Made by a program: the position numbers and the translations under genes
Shown: positions 1 through 14,824 of the stretch, piece after piece
How the letters are laid out: every line of letters begins with the position of its first letter
Numbering within the stretch: the stretch's first letter is position 1
Notes under the pieces: generated by a model
What the model saw: only the letters and a program-made list of their open reading frames with translations
Database searches by the model: none
Told to the model about the DNA's origin: nothing
NCBI GenBank assembly: GCA_963669155.1
Contig: OZ022576.1
Span: 21,417,508-21,481,507, forward strand
Origin: Arbacia lixula
Taxonomy: Eukaryota > Echinodermata > Echinoidea > Arbacioida > Arbaciidae
Length of the DNA stretch: 64,000 nucleotides
Reading direction: 5' to 3'

Positions 1-619
1 TATGCAAAGAAACCATGTCAGGCAGGGCCCATACTGGTAGGCGCGTTAGCGCCACTTGCATCTGACTAGCCAGCGAGAGCGGTTGCCCTTGTTTTTGGCC
101 GTACCAAGGCTGACCGATTAGTACGTAATAGGCCATCAAGTACGTGGCAAACTTTACTACAGTACAGCCCAAGCCACTACAAACTCTGATTCAGTGCTCG
201 ACCTCATAATGTCCTAGGTCGTAAGCAGGTCCGCCCCATGACTAGGGTTTTTTTCTCCTACATAATAAACTTCCATCAACCTCGACAGGAATAACCGTCT
301 CATTCGGGGCATTCTTTAATCAAAATGACATTTTTGGACATACCCCCCCCCCCCCCCCGAATCGAGACGGTATATGCACACCACACGTGCATTGGCGATC
401 TTCTACACCGCAAAAGTTCAATGCTTGAGTAGAAAGTTACCCGAATAGTTTAAAGTCTATGGGAAAACGGATTTTGGAATTATCATAGCTACTTCGTTAA
501 AAAATCTAATGATGCAACAAATCCATTTCAATCAAAATAAGGCATATTATAGATTTATAAATTCTAGGACTAAAATTCCCCGAAAAAATCTAAAGGTGAA
601 AATTAAAAACTTATGATGG

Positions 620-1446
620 GTGGGCCATTCTCACCGCACTTACGATTTGAGACGAAAACAAATACGTATTTCGATATACTCTTACACTAAATCACACTTA
701 CTTTCACGCTTTATATTTTCAAAATCATATTACAGAGACATTTTGAGTAAACACTTACAAATAATTGTATTTTCAATGCAAAACTCTGAGCCTGTCAATA
801 TTTGTCGACGATAAAGTTGTGGCCCTTAAACGCCGCACCGTTTACGTGCATTGTTAATGGGCTTTTCTTGATCGATTATGTGTTCGATTTCATGGTGACT
901 TGGTGATTTGAATAAAAAAGAAAAAAAAAAGAAATTTGTAGTTTGCTTGTTCATGTGATTTACGTTTGAAGTAGACTATTGATAAGAGAATTCTATTTTC
1001 TTTAAGGCTACCCTAGATGTTAAATGGAACGAGGTCCGAAAAAAAGAGACTGCAATAATACGAGAGTCTTCATTTCGATCGCATTTCCTCGGAACGCGCA
1101 TGATGTAGTGCCGAAGGCATGCGCATCACGATCAAACTGACTTCTCCGCTCGGCTACCGAAGCGATCGCGGTGCGGGTGCGCGGCAGGAATTTCGGAGAA
1201 AACGGATTTTCTGGTCGGCAAATAATTTTGACATTTACCGAATAATGTGATTTTTTGTAGCTTAAAATTTCAAAAGACGATAATTTGATGAAACTTGCAT
1301 TTTTTGACTCGTAATTGCGTAGCTTGACAGAAACTGTTGTGCCGACGGAGATTCTATAGTCTCACGCGTGATACACTTACCATTTCGTTCTAATACGCAT
1401 TTTTGCTAGTGCGTCGATTAAGGGCCCCGCGGTGAGAATGGGCCAC
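620..1446. mobile_element. Non-autonomous TIR element, GTGGSCCATTCTCACCGC family
   Basis: An 18-bp end at 620-637 (gtgggccattctcaccgc) is matched in inverted orientation at 1429-1446 with one mismatch, bounding 827 bp. Inside are no long reading frames, so it cannot encode a transposase. No clear target-site duplication is visible, so superfamily is not assigned. Confidence 0.65.
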
Positions 1447-2469
1447 TAGCCATACTTTCCGCCGATCACACGTTTATCGCAGACATTTTTAATCTCCTCG
1501 AGTCTGACATAAATTTGACCAATCAGATTGTCCGACGGGTTGTTGGCTATGAATATTTAAATGGTCAATCGGTTTGACAAAAAAAAAATAGCACACGGCA
1601 AAAAAACAGGAAAAAAATGTGTGCATATAAATTACTTATTCATATGCATTAGCATTAGCGTTTTCATATTCAAAATGGCGACCCGCATCGCCATACAGTG
1701 TTGTAATGTTCAGTCACTCGATATAGGGCATTCAGAGGACCCCGATGCAATCTCAGCAGATCCAACATCCTACAGAGACTGACTTGTTGGTCTACCATCA
1801 ACCATACATCAGATTCAGATGGCTGCGTGTCCTCATTTTGTCGGGCGGTGTAATCGAGGGGCCTACACACAGGTTCCTAAAGTTCAGGAGCTGTAGTGTA
1901 CACTAACATCAATACTAGTATGTGGGACGGTACAAAATCTGCACCTGTTGGCCTGTAACTCACTGTAAACTCTACCATTCGTGTGTACTATTATTGTAAC
2001 TATATCAGTATCACATTGTGCTGCAATGCGGTAATCAAAAAAGAATTGTGATATATGGAGTCATACTCACTGTCACTTTTTCTGAACGTATTTCGAAGTA
2101 GACATCAGCTCTCGACGTTCCTCTCATTCACTGTCTCTGACTTTATGATCATGAACGATGACATCATCATCAGCATGATTACCGTACTGTTGCTGTTGCA
2201 GTTTTTTGTTATTTAGTAGTCAAAGTTGACTATTGTTGCCAATATGCATTGCGTCATTAACTATTTAAAGTAGTTTGTCGCGTTCTTTGGAAGAATCATG
2301 TGATAAAATATTTACCCCCTTTAGATCATTCCAATAACTCATTAACTCGTTTCATTTTTGTCTTTCCCATTTTTAACAAAATACATATGCCTACTATACG
2401 AATTCATGGCTTATACACATACGGAGGTAGACCCGATAGAGGGGTGGAGTGAGTGAAGATGGGGAAAGG

Positions 2470-2502
<33 letters not shown>

Positions 2503-2511
2503 GGGGGACTG

Positions 2512-2740
2512 TGGCGTGGAACCTCGCCCTTGAGGCCCATTCTCAGCTAAAATGTCCCCATTAGTGTTATATTCTGTCCCCGGGTCATATTTCATTCAAA
2601 AATATAATAATGTTTGTCAAACCCGACTTTTTATAAATACATATACTATCATTATCAATGGGGAAATAATTAATTTTGACTGAAGTAACAACATTTCTTG
2701 AAAATTTGATAATCAAAAAATGGCGTGGAACCTCGCCCTT
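2512..2740. repeat. Exact 20-bp direct repeat
   Basis: The sequence tggcgtggaacctcgccctt occurs at 2512-2531 and again at 2721-2740. A related 'tggtgcctcgcca' lies near 3140. The intervening DNA shows no coding potential. Confidence 0.6.
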
Positions 2741-3035
2741 TCAAGAAAACGAAGAAGAACAAATTACAACGACTTATGAAATTCTTCGTGCATATCAAAC
2801 ACGTCATGAAATGAATGAGGATTGCTGGGGGGGGGGGGGGGGAGGGGGGGGGGTTGTTTGGAGGAGGGGATTACCCTGTTCACATTATACACATACATCC
2901 GAACAGCCACACACACATCATTAATGGAGGAGCACAATGCCTTCATACAGAGAAGGAGCATGGAGATTGACATTTGGATAGCAGGTGAAAGATAGAGACA
3001 GCTAAGAGGGGTAGGGAGAGGCCAGAGAGCGGACG

Positions 3036-3070
<35 letters not shown>

Positions 3071-5466
3071 GCGGGGGGGAGATGGATAAGGGTTAGAGTC
3101 GGAAACAGAAAACGAATGAGAGAAGGGCAGAGATAAAATGGTGCCTCGCCATTTTACAAAACATTTCTTGTACAGATTTACTGATCATACAACTGGCAAA
3201 TCCCGCCCCATCCCAACACATACACGCCACGACAAAGATTTACACGATGTTTAATTTTTTTTTAAATAATGAGAGGGAATACAGAGTTATTCATTTATTA
3301 GTGCTGTCAATCTAGCGTAAAAAGGGGCAACCTTCCACTAATTGCAAAAGAAAATGTGAAATAGCCATATTATTCAGAAAATCTTCGCTATTACATATCC
3401 CAAATTGCCAAAACTTGCGGTGGTGGAAAGCGGTTTCCCAAAATTACTCTAAAGGGACTTCCAAACCACTGTGATTGATCAACGCATTTGCTATAAACTT
3501 AGTTTTACAACCGACACAACAAATAACGAATGGTATGCTAAGCATTTAAGAGGAGAAGTTCAACCCAGAAGTTTAACAGATTGCTAAAAAATAATCAATC
3601 AAATAATGAATGGGCTTTTTAAGCTTAACCGCTCATTGAATTGGAGACGTAGATCTTAATACATGCACACCACGTGGACATCTCATACCCTCATTCAAAA
3701 ATATGTGAAGGTCAAAAGTTATTTTGTATATAAAGCCCTTGCATGTTAAAGGATACTTTCTTATCTTTGAATAGTTGCGTTTCAATTTGAGAGAAAGTGA
3801 ATTATATTCAACAGAGAGCCGCAGCATTGGAGTCTCACACCAGATGATCAACGTTTGACGCCATGCAGGTTATATTGAATCGATTTCGAAACAAACCTTT
3901 AGAGTACAGCTTTTATTTAGTAACAGAGATTTAACAAAAACAGGCATTAGGTTTACAATAAGCAATAATAAGAGAATTTGGTTAGGATAATATTGACGTG
4001 GGAGTAAGCAATAAATGTGTGTCCCTCTGTGTGATTGAAAGATAAGCTTATCAGAAAATGAATGATGCCTCACTTTCGTGACATTATCTTCGTATTATAT
4101 GCTGCAGTAAAATTCAATTCGAAGATATATTAATTGGTGTCTTCTAAAATAAATCAATAGACTTTCGTCCTTAATATAAGATGTCTTTAATGAAAATAAA
4201 ATGTAGGCCCAACTTTCGTCCTACGGTGTCTTCTAAACAAAACTAATACACTCTCTTCCTATGTACGACGTTTTCGTAAAAGAGATATATATGGCTCACT
4301 TTCTTCCTACAAATGCTTATGTGTCTCCTAAGCAAACCTACATTTCCATCTTACTAATGCATTTGTGTATCAGATATAGCCTACCCGAAGCTCCAAATTA
4401 GGACCTTTTGGATTACCACGACCGCTATCATGTGGCTATATGGCTGAGATGTGTTGAAGCGTTGTGCATGCGTTATATCTTTCGCCGGCCACATCCACTG
4501 ATCTCTCCAATTTGCCACACCCACCAAAACTTCAAAATCCCACAGGCGGCACAGCGGAGTAACGCAACGATGATCTTGAATCGTGAGTGATTTACCTCCA
4601 TATTTCTATTCTTCTTGTTCTACTTCTTGTTCTTCTTTCCCCTCTCTCTCTCTCTTTCTCTCCTTTTACCCCATCTCAACCTCCCTTCCTCATCGCACTC
4701 TCTCTCTCCCCCCTCCCCTCTCTCCTTTTTCTTTCTTGCCCATCTTCTTTCAGTCTAGTTTTCGTTTTGACATACTATTATGTAGTCTTATCCTGTCATT
4801 TCTTTTTGTGTGTAGAGTATTTACTAATCATACTTATTGAAAGAAAAAAATAGTGCTATATAAGTATGTTACATGACGCACCATCTTACAAAATAAACAC
4901 AGGCATGTGAAAGAACAGCGAACTCAAATGATATAACCTTTAAGTTTCACATAGAAATCCAGTTACCAATGTTGTTTCTTTCAAATATGTATATTTCATC
5001 TAGATTTATACAACACTATGTACAATGTGTTGTTTTCCATTCTCGCCCTCCTTCTAATGAATAGTACATTGATGAATCAAGCGGAATACTTTCAAGCTCA
5101 TTCATAACGTAGCAATTAGCTATTAAATATGAATCGGTATGCGCAGAAACGTGTTTGCCTCAGTGAATTTAAACAAAGCTAAAAGGTATCGTGAACAGCA
5201 CTGAAGCCATGAGAACCAACCCTTTTTTCATATCGGAGTCGCCTTCGTTTGGCAGAAGAAAGCAATGCTTGAATCGAGAATGAAATAGATCATGGCTCGA
5301 TCGTCACGCTCCAATTCTCTCAAAGAACTTGTCTTTATCATGTAGACCGATATCATACACCTATGAATCTTTCGGTTGTTCTCTGGTCTGCAGTCATTGA
5401 GCGCGGTACCTGTTAAATAAAATTTATATCGAGTTCCTGAAGATTGATTGGTGATAATATCGAACC

Positions 5467-5620
5467 ATGACGACGTTCAAGCGACTGATCACGGTGTTTG
5501 GATCCACAGGGATGCAGGGTGGGTCACTTATTCAAGCTATACTGGAGGAGGGCACTTTCTCTGTCAGGGGCGTCACGAGAAACGGGGGCAGTGATGCTGC
5601 ACAAGCTCTTAAAGACAAAG
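5467..5620 (+). CDS. NMRAL1: NMRAL1-like exon 1
   Basis: This exon begins with ATG and encodes residues 1-51, including the dinucleotide-binding motif GSTGMQGG and VRGVTRN. It ends GACAAAG|GTAAAGG, leaving one base of a split codon. No upstream in-frame extension resembles the family. Confidence 0.92.
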
Positions 5621-8600
5621 GTAAAGGAACCATGTTTAGCCATCATCTCAAATACTGAAAAGCTCAATATCACTTTGTGATTGTGTTCCTTAACTCATTG
5701 GCCTATACTGAAATTTGATTAGCTGAAATATAATCATTTAAGATAAAAACAATATATAAATCTTCAGCCATACCCTCTCCACATATATCTGATCAGCGGA
5801 AATCTCGAAAGTACTACCTTAGAAGAATGTTACAACGATGATACTAAAGTCATCTTTTATTGTACTATATTCCGTGAATTATGGTTCGCAGAAATAACAC
5901 ATGTCGTTTTGGTTACACGTGTGATTGATGATGTATGACTTTATGCCTCGATGATAAAGAATCCCAGACAAAATGTTTTTAGTGGGTGTATGAAAACATG
6001 ATACTGTATGATGGTTGTGTCCCAAAAATAATATTGGAAGGTACTGAAGGACTTGCAAGCGAAAGGATGAATATGAGTACGTATGTGTATATGTATGTGC
6101 ACGCGCGTGTGTGTGTTTGTATGTGCGTGTATGTATGTGTATGTGTATGCACGTGTGTGCGAGTTTATGTGTATATGTGTGTGTGTATATGTGTAAATGT
6201 GTGTGTGCCCAGATAACAAAAAAATGTTTTAAAAACGTTTTACAAACATTCCAAGTAGGATTTTTGGACGTTTTGTGAAAACGTTTTATGGACGTCAAAA
6301 TATGGTAGGTTTTAGACGTTTTAAAAACGTTTTTAACCGTTAAAAGAACCTAAGAAAAAATATTTAACAACCTTTCGGAAATTCGAGACGTACCAAAACT
6401 TACTGAAAATGTTTTAAATATATTGTGGACCTTGTTAGAACGTGCAGAACACCTTAAAAAATGTTTGAAACGTTCTTAAAACGTCTTTTAAAACGTTTTA
6501 AAACCTTGAAATGCATTAAAAACTAGAATACATGTACCTTTTAAAACACGTCTGGGATGTATATAAAACGTTTTCTTCTAAACGTCCAAATGTTCTACAG
6601 ATGTTTTAAGAACGTTTAAACAACCTTTTAAAACCCGTATAAAACGTTCAAACGTTCATATTTAACCTTAATTTTATTTTATACTTATCCTATCTTAATC
6701 CTATCTTACCCTATTCTACTCTTTTCGTCTTCGTAAATACGCTCACTTTCACACTACTACGGTAATACGCTCTTAGAAATATTGGTTAGTGCAACTAAAG
6801 ATGAATATTTTGTTTTAATTACTTTTTTCTGCACTCAATTAGGTGGCACTTGTTGTTTTAATGTTGAATGTCAAAACGTTTATGAAAATGTATGCTTAAA
6901 TGTTCCTTCTATCTAATTTCATGCCGATTATCTATTCAAATGTACACAAATATGGCACAAGCCAATAGGCCTATGCATGCATGAATATTCATGAGTATCT
7001 GAGTACGAAGACGTACAGGACCTAAGAAAAATGTTTTGTAAACATCCTATATCAAACGTTCTGTAAACGTCCTATACCAAACGTTCTGTAAACGTCCGAT
7101 TCAAAACGTTTACTTTTTTAACGTCAAAAAAACGTTTTTTAAACGTTCTCAAAAAACCTTAACATAAAATCCAAACTTAAACGTTATATAAACGCTTTAA
7201 AAACGTTAATTTAGGACGAAGACGTACATGACCCCCCAAAAAAAACCGTTCTGAAAACGTTATGTGTTTGCTGGGTGTGTGCGTGTGTGTGCGTGACATC
7301 AAGCCGACAATCAAAATGCAAATTGGATATTGTTTAGTTTTCGAAGGTTTGTCACTTTTACCAAAAATTATGTACTGCCAATCAGATGTGTGCATAAATG
7401 TCCAACTGAATGCTGAACACGGTGTCTGTAATATACAGCATGACGTCGCATGCAACTCCACATCAGAGTTTGGACTATGGCTTTAGTAAAATATAATCTA
7501 GCGTTTAGTGACAAAACACCACAACGTGTTTGTGATTTTCCTAAAAACCTTAGTTGAGAATCTGGCTTTTCTGTTATTTTGTATTATTGTGCTATGATTC
7601 TCATGTGGAAGCAAGAACTGCTTTTTTTCTGGTTGTACTTGTCGAGTACCAACCAATGTATACACACTGTACTTCCGCAACAGTCGCCATATATCTCTTA
7701 TTATAGGTTTTCCCGGCTGAATTCGTCAAAACAGCAATCAATTTCATCAACATGCATTCATGTTCGGAAAATTTTGGCCCACTTGTCACTCCCGCGCTTC
7801 AATTTCAAACTTTTTTCATTTAATTTCATTTTTGTTTCACTTAATTTTCTAGTTTTTACATTCAATTTCGAAATTCGTAATTTGTCATTCAATTTCACCA
7901 AGTTTTACTAGAAGGGGAATTATCGCCGAATTGCGTATTCATTTTCGCCTATGGGCGACCTCTTTCGCATTTTGGTCATTCAATTTAAAAAAAAAAATCA
8001 CATCCTTTCTTTTTGGACTTTTTATTTATTTTTTTTTTTTTTTTTGGGGGGGGGACGTCGATCCATTTCTGTAATTTCACATCATATGTTATTATTTTTC
8101 TCTTGAATATTATTTCATTCCTTTTTCTTTTTCTTTAGATGTGTTTCATCTCTAATTTTATATATAGTTTTTATTTCATGATCATTCATATTTTTCTTTT
8201 GATATTCTTTGTATTTAATTTTATATACGTTGCTTCATACAGTTTATTTTCGGAGGTTTATATGATGGATATCATTGTTTTCATTTGATCTTTAAGAATA
8301 GATGTATTGTCTTTTTTTATCTGTTTTATTACATTTTCATCTTTTTCATCACTCTTCATATACTCTCTTGTTTTCATCATGGTAAATGTTGTGCACTGCT
8401 TCATCCGTCGATTTCCTGGCGATTCAGGCATCTAGGCATATATGTTTAAGAATTTTTGTACTACTGGGTGCATTTGCAGGGGTTATGGTGTCGATGCACT
8501 GCACTGCAACCTCTCTCAGGATGGTGCAGGCGCTGTATGTAGCTTGTGGTTGAACTTATAGGAAAAGTCAGAAATAACCCACCTTCTCTGACGACTGTTA

Positions 8601-11600
8601 TCGGTGTATTGAGAGCTACAAGCTAATGAATCACATCACCTTTCTTCATGCGAAACTGTGCATATAATTATTCTAACAGAAATACACAAATTGACAAATT
8701 AGCGTAAGATGAAAACCACTGCACAAATGTCAAAAATGTATGCCTGTTCACTAAATTGAATACCCGAATTCTTACTGCAGACTGTCCGGCGCGAATTCGA
8801 ATGCTCCTTGCACGTTTTTGGAATTGAAAGACCGTTCTACATTTTTGTATGACAAAAGTATGAAATCGCATGCTCCTAAAATTAAATTTAACGACAAATT
8901 TTGCTTTTTGAATGATGATCTACACCGTCATTCAATTTCGTTCTAAATTGAATGAACCTTTAGTTAATTCGGCTGCTGAGTTTACGAAATTGGGCGGGAA
9001 AACCTATATTATGTGAAGCTAACTGGATTATTTTTTTTTTATTCACACTACCCTTTTAATATAAAATTTGAGCAATGGTCAAAATATTTCATGATGTTAG
9101 TGTTTGTGTGGGATCCCCCACTAATGATTCAAATTAGGCGTAGTTTATGATTTCTGAAGAATACACTTTTAGTATTTCTGTAAATACATTGTACGAAAAT
9201 CATACTATATTGAAAAAAGAACGAATAAATGTATCATTGATCAATCAATCAGCCAATCAATTTGATTGATCAGTTAGTCAATCAATCAATCAATCAGTCA
9301 AAAAGTTATTTAGACATTTACTAGTACCACGTCCAAATATATTTGAAATAGAATATTCTGTCAAACTCCATTGACCAATTGGTCAGTGGAGTAGTTAGGT
9401 TTGATCATAATGTTAATCTATATCTGCACATATAGAAGTGCGGTGAAACGAAATAGAGTAAAGAGCCAAGATCTTAAAACCCCGTATTCACCCCCCCCCC
9501 CCTCCTTTCACTCAATCCACTCACGTTAAGACTCAAGAATCACCTACCCCCCCCCCACACACACACACATACATACATATACACACACGCATCGTACTTA
9601 AGTCCTCAAATGTGACGACGTCTGTGCATTGTACAGAGCTGACAAGGTCATAGACTAGCTAGTAATGGCCACATACAAATAATTACAAATCTGGCTATTG
9701 ACAGGACGAAAGTGTAGCAAACTATATCGATCAAAAGCTTATTTTCTTTTTCATGTGTGTGAACGAGTGCGTTACGTGCGTTACGTGAGTGCCACACGTA
9801 CACTTATACCACACATATACATGCAAGATGAAGGGCACACGGTGTCAGTCATAATATTTAGCCAATGATTGTGCCGTGCCGCAAACAATACTTTTGAACT
9901 TCACACGACAGAAGAAGAAACTATAGACACACTTCTAATGAACACAAACACGCCCTTGTTACTCGCACGGACATAAACGGTATTTGAAGTGTCTTGGGAC
10001 GAATGCAAAAGAGCGGCCAGCGTCCGCTGGACATTGTATACAATCTAAACAAATTTGGCTCCGCTAATTGCGTCGGACTTGACAGCATCTTGGCGCTAGG
10101 TATCACTGTGAAATGTGAAGTGTTGATAGTCAGCGAAGCGTTATAGTTTGCGGTTAGGTTAGAGACTGCGAAAAATACTTTCTGCACAATTCACCCCTAT
10201 CTCTACAAATTAATATCTGAAACCGAACACTGTGTTATTTCAATTATTAAAGTAGGTCTGCATAATGATTGAAGCCAAGACGGAAACAGGCCAAGTGTAA
10301 AAAAGAACTTAAATATTTAAAAGTAATTAAAAATAAAAGCCTGCCGGGCACCAATTGAACCATACCGTGCACAGCCTTGATACCAAGTGCAAGGAGAGAG
10401 GAATATTGAGGCTGGCATTATTGACACCTTTTTCTGTGCCACAACGGGAATGAGATCTGTACTACAATGTCATAAAAACATTGATGTCGACGACTGTTCG
10501 AGTCCCAAGGTTACGCTAGTGCCATTCTAAATCGCGTTAGAAAAATCGTGAAGTTAGGGGACAGGGACAATAGCACCATTCGGCTTTTGGTACGGTTGCT
10601 GGGTAACTTTCACCCTAACTTCTTGATTTTTCTAACTTTTCGATTATTTAAGCCCAATGAGAATGGCACTACTGTCTTGTTTATTTTGCCCATCAGGTTT
10701 GCGTAATCGCGTGGGCGTGCATGTAATGTTATGTTGCTATGTGTTAACTCATAATATTATATCCAAAGGACGTGAGAGTGTGCGTATGCACGCATGTGTG
10801 TGTGCGTGTACGTGTGTTATGTATGTGTATTTTTGTGTGCGCATGCGTATGAATGAGGGAACATCACGTACATGTTTTGAGTCATAAGCCCATTGTCACA
10901 GTCCCGCTAAAAAATGATCATCACCCAAATTCTCTCTATGGAAATAGTATGAGAGGCTATCTGAAACACCAATAAAGAGGCTTCAAAGAATTTGCATTGA
11001 ATTTAAATGGGTTTGATTAATAAAGGTTTTCCCGTCCAATTTCGCACTTAGTGCATGCAAAAGTAAAGATAGGTCATTCAATTTCGCACATAGTGCAACC
11101 CGTGAAACCCCCTCGAGCTATGTTAGAGCATTCAATTTTGCCATTGTGCATCCAATTATACAATTTGTGCATGCAATTTAGCATATGTAATTTTTTTCTA
11201 TATGTTTTAAAACTTTCTCATTTTTATATTTTCTTCCATAGCCTAAGTATGACGCACTTACACCACGCTCATTGTTTATGAATAAAAAGAATGAATCAAA
11301 GCCTCCATGTTTTATTCAACTGTAATGATTTTCTTTATACGGACCAATTCACGACAATTAAACCACTTCTGTTTTTCCACATACCATTAAATCCCCTATT
11401 CTCCATCCTCTGCAAAGTTATATTTTATACAAAACTATGAATAAATCTCATTCAAAAACCTTTACTGACTGCGCAAGATATTTCTGTGTAGATTATCACC
11501 TCCATCTGAGTGGCGGCCGACGCACTCTTCTTTTTTCTTTTTCGTTCTCGAACATTTCTCGAAATAGTTCTCGAAATTTTCTTCCCAGGGACTTGGTTGT

Positions 11601-13449
11601 GTATCACCAACATTGATCAAGCCTCACAACAAAATGTGAGACTTGCAGCGAATAAATATCTTACAAGGAGTGACTATTACACCGTGCATACGATCAATGG
11701 TTGAATGTGTATTACAAGTCATCTAAATACAGTGCTAAATTGAATGCACGAGTTATGAACATGGATACCCAATAGCGAAACTGAACGCTCTTCAGTCACG
11801 TGACCTCCGGTGTTAATTTGAGCGCACTTTATGGCGAATCTAAAGGATGCTTTTACACTTTTGATTGCTCTATAGCCAAACTAAATGCCTATTATGAATT
11901 TTTGGCGGCCCTATGGCAATTTTGAATGACTAGTTTGAATGTTCGGTTGCTCTTTAGCGAAGTTGAATGAACTATTTATACTCTTACATACACCAAGTGC
12001 GAAATTGAGCGGGAAAACCTATACTTATAACCACGTTCAAACACACAGACTCTAGGCAATTCGAGTTTGCCTACAATGTTTGATACCATGAATACCTACT
12101 TCTTAAGAATTATTTCCAGACCAGTCAACTTTCCCATGTTTGAACTAAACGAGCTCTGTCAGTTTTGAGTTCACTCATCCAATGACGATGGCTTAAGCAC
12201 GGAAAATGAAAAAAAAAAAAAATCGCAGAACACCCCACACTCTCACACGAAATGTTCGCTATGGGTGGGGCCCAATAACGGTATCTCGCGCGTGAAGTAA
12301 AAATGTCGTTGAAGTCCTTCCGGAGAAATACTGTAGATTAAGGCTCTGTCGTCCTAAATCGACCGCGATGTCGCCGTGACGACCCCCATGCATGTGACGG
12401 GAAACGGCCTCAGTGGTGTTGTCCGCCCCGACTCGATCCAGGCATGGGAGAAGTTCAAACCTATGGACAGAACTCTAATAAAAAGGAACAAACGGAAATC
12501 ATTCTAGAAATCTCATTTATAATGTCAAATATCTTACTAAGCAACCACTGACACCATTCGTACAATCATTATAAACACACGCTTGATCTGTGCTATCATT
12601 TGTAATGACCAACGTTACAAATGACAACTTCATTTCTATCATTTTTTTCATAAATTACTTTATCTAATTCGTTACCAAGATATTTCATTTTGCTATTAAA
12701 TCATTAGGAGTATTTGTAACAAAAGACGTGTTGTATATTAATTTGCATTCAACATTGCTGACAAGTCATAAGAAACTTGCGAGTTATCACTTACTTATAT
12801 ACTTAGTGAAATAAAATACTGAATTTGTGCTCACCACCGCAAGTGAGTTCTGCAATATGATTTTAGTGTACCCATGAGCTGTATCTTCAGGACAAAATAA
12901 CTAAAAGTGGTACAAATTGTCGTAGAAATTAAAGTACAAACTAATGGCAGTTCTCCAACGAAAGTTTACCCCGTGCTGCATACTAGCAAAAACACAACCG
13001 GCTTCAACGAAGGCAAAACCCATAATGTCTGTTTTCGGACTATACGGGCGTGGCATCCAGTGAAAAGCAAAATACCTTCTTGCCAGTCGAGAAATAACCC
13101 TATCCCTTGTCAGAGAACACACATTGAGACAGCATTAGAAAACAAACTACCGGCATCGAAAGATTTTAGAGGTAGCTAATCGCTTCACCTGTACAATAAA
13201 CTTTCTTACATTTGTAACATTAACATTCTTCTACCTTTTCACTACGTACAACCTATTCAAACGTTCGCTACTGCGAGCGCAAAGACCTTATAGCACATGA
13301 GTTAATTGACTGAACTACGCGAGCCTGTTGAGAGGGCAGAGTCTTTACAATAGACCTTAATTAATTATCTCAACTACACGAAGCAAAAAAAAAGTAAATG
13401 ACAGTTCACCTTTCACCCGTGACACCCATGCATGGGTACCAATGTCTAA

Positions 13450-13509
<60 letters not shown>

Positions 13510-14774
13510 TTGTATTTTTTTTGTATATTTTTGTATATTTCGTATATTTTTTTCTAATATTTCATCAACAAATATTTACGATCATTTTGTTAGAGAATTA
13601 CAACATTCTTATAGGTTGTACATAAAGGACAGTGTAACTTATTTTGATTTAACAGATAAAGAAATGAAATGTTGTTTTTAAGGCCAAGGCCAAGGAATAC
13701 AATTTTAATTAGGAAACAAAGAGAATTCCAATTTAAGTTATTGCATGGAGCAGCTATTCAAATTTGGTTTTGCACCGGATTAATCATGTTCTTTCTGTCA
13801 TCAGGCTACCGAGGCCTACTCACACGTATTATTGAACTGCGGAAATGTCAAAAAGATACGGAATCTTCCAATTCAACGCTTTGATTTAGTAGAAATAAGG
13901 AATATAGAGTGGAGAGATATATTTTTAGGAGTATCGGGTTGTTCAAAGAGAAATAAAATGTGAAATACAATGTACTTTGATTATCATCATGAAATTTGTT
14001 ATTTATAAAGCTAGAACAGAAGGAGTGGTGCCATCAATTGAGAAAATTTACAGAATTATTTTAGATTATTGGGAGGAAGAAAAAAAAGCAATTCAAATGG
14101 GTAAGCTAGGGAGCCATCTACAAAAATTGGAATTTGCACAATTGCATTGAAGAGGGTTTTTTGGGGTTTTGGTGGGTTTTTTTTGGTATTGTTTTTTCAA
14201 CCTTTAGATTCTCTCAAATTTTCCCCCTTGAATTCCTTTGACATTGTTTTTGTGATGTACTACTTAAAAGATTGCCTTCAACTATTTTTTATCTCCTTGG
14301 AAATATGCGAGTAAATTACCAATGAATGGTGTGAGCGTGAATAGGTGAATGAGTTGTATGGGTGTGTGTGTGTGTCCTTGGGGTTGGGGTGAAGTGCGTT
14401 GTGGTAGGTTTATTTAATGGGTTTTAATTTGATTCCATTCATTGCATAATGGTGTTTACAGGTTAAGTTTTTGGTTGTTTTATAATTGCGTATGTATGAA
14501 GCTTTATTAGAAATAACGTTTGTGAAAATATTTTTTTTTCTTAAAAGTTGAACGGATTATTTAAACAAGAAAAAAAAAGAGATTTAGATGGTAATAGGTT
14601 GTAAAGGTCAACTAATGAAATTCGAAATTCACATGAGTAAAAACAAATGTAATTAATATTTTTGTGGGAATTGTTTTTTGTTACAAAAAGTTCACCTTTG
14701 CAAAAAAGAATAACGTTATTTTATATGAAAGAAATCACAATAAAAAATGAAATAAAAGTTTGTGCGTCCGTTTG

Positions 14775-14824
<50 letters not shown>

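Larger units (their letters stand above)
1..5466. other. 5' flank of the NMRAL1-like gene
   Basis: No exon or RNA gene is recognised here. The stretch holds a terminal-inverted-repeat element (620-1446), C/G and GA tracts (about 345-358, 2469-2508, 2828-2854, 3039-3072), an exact 20-bp direct repeat (2512-2531 and 2721-2740) and weak repeats of a 'ctttcgtcct' motif between 4140 and 4350. A CT-rich tract lies at 4625-4750. The promoter of the downstream gene should be here or just upstream of 5467, but no convincing core element is visible. A non-coding first exon cannot be excluded. Confidence 0.6.

Noticed and set aside
5879-6298. 139-residue His/Thr-rich frame
   Set aside because: Reverse strand of the TG microsatellite; low complexity only.
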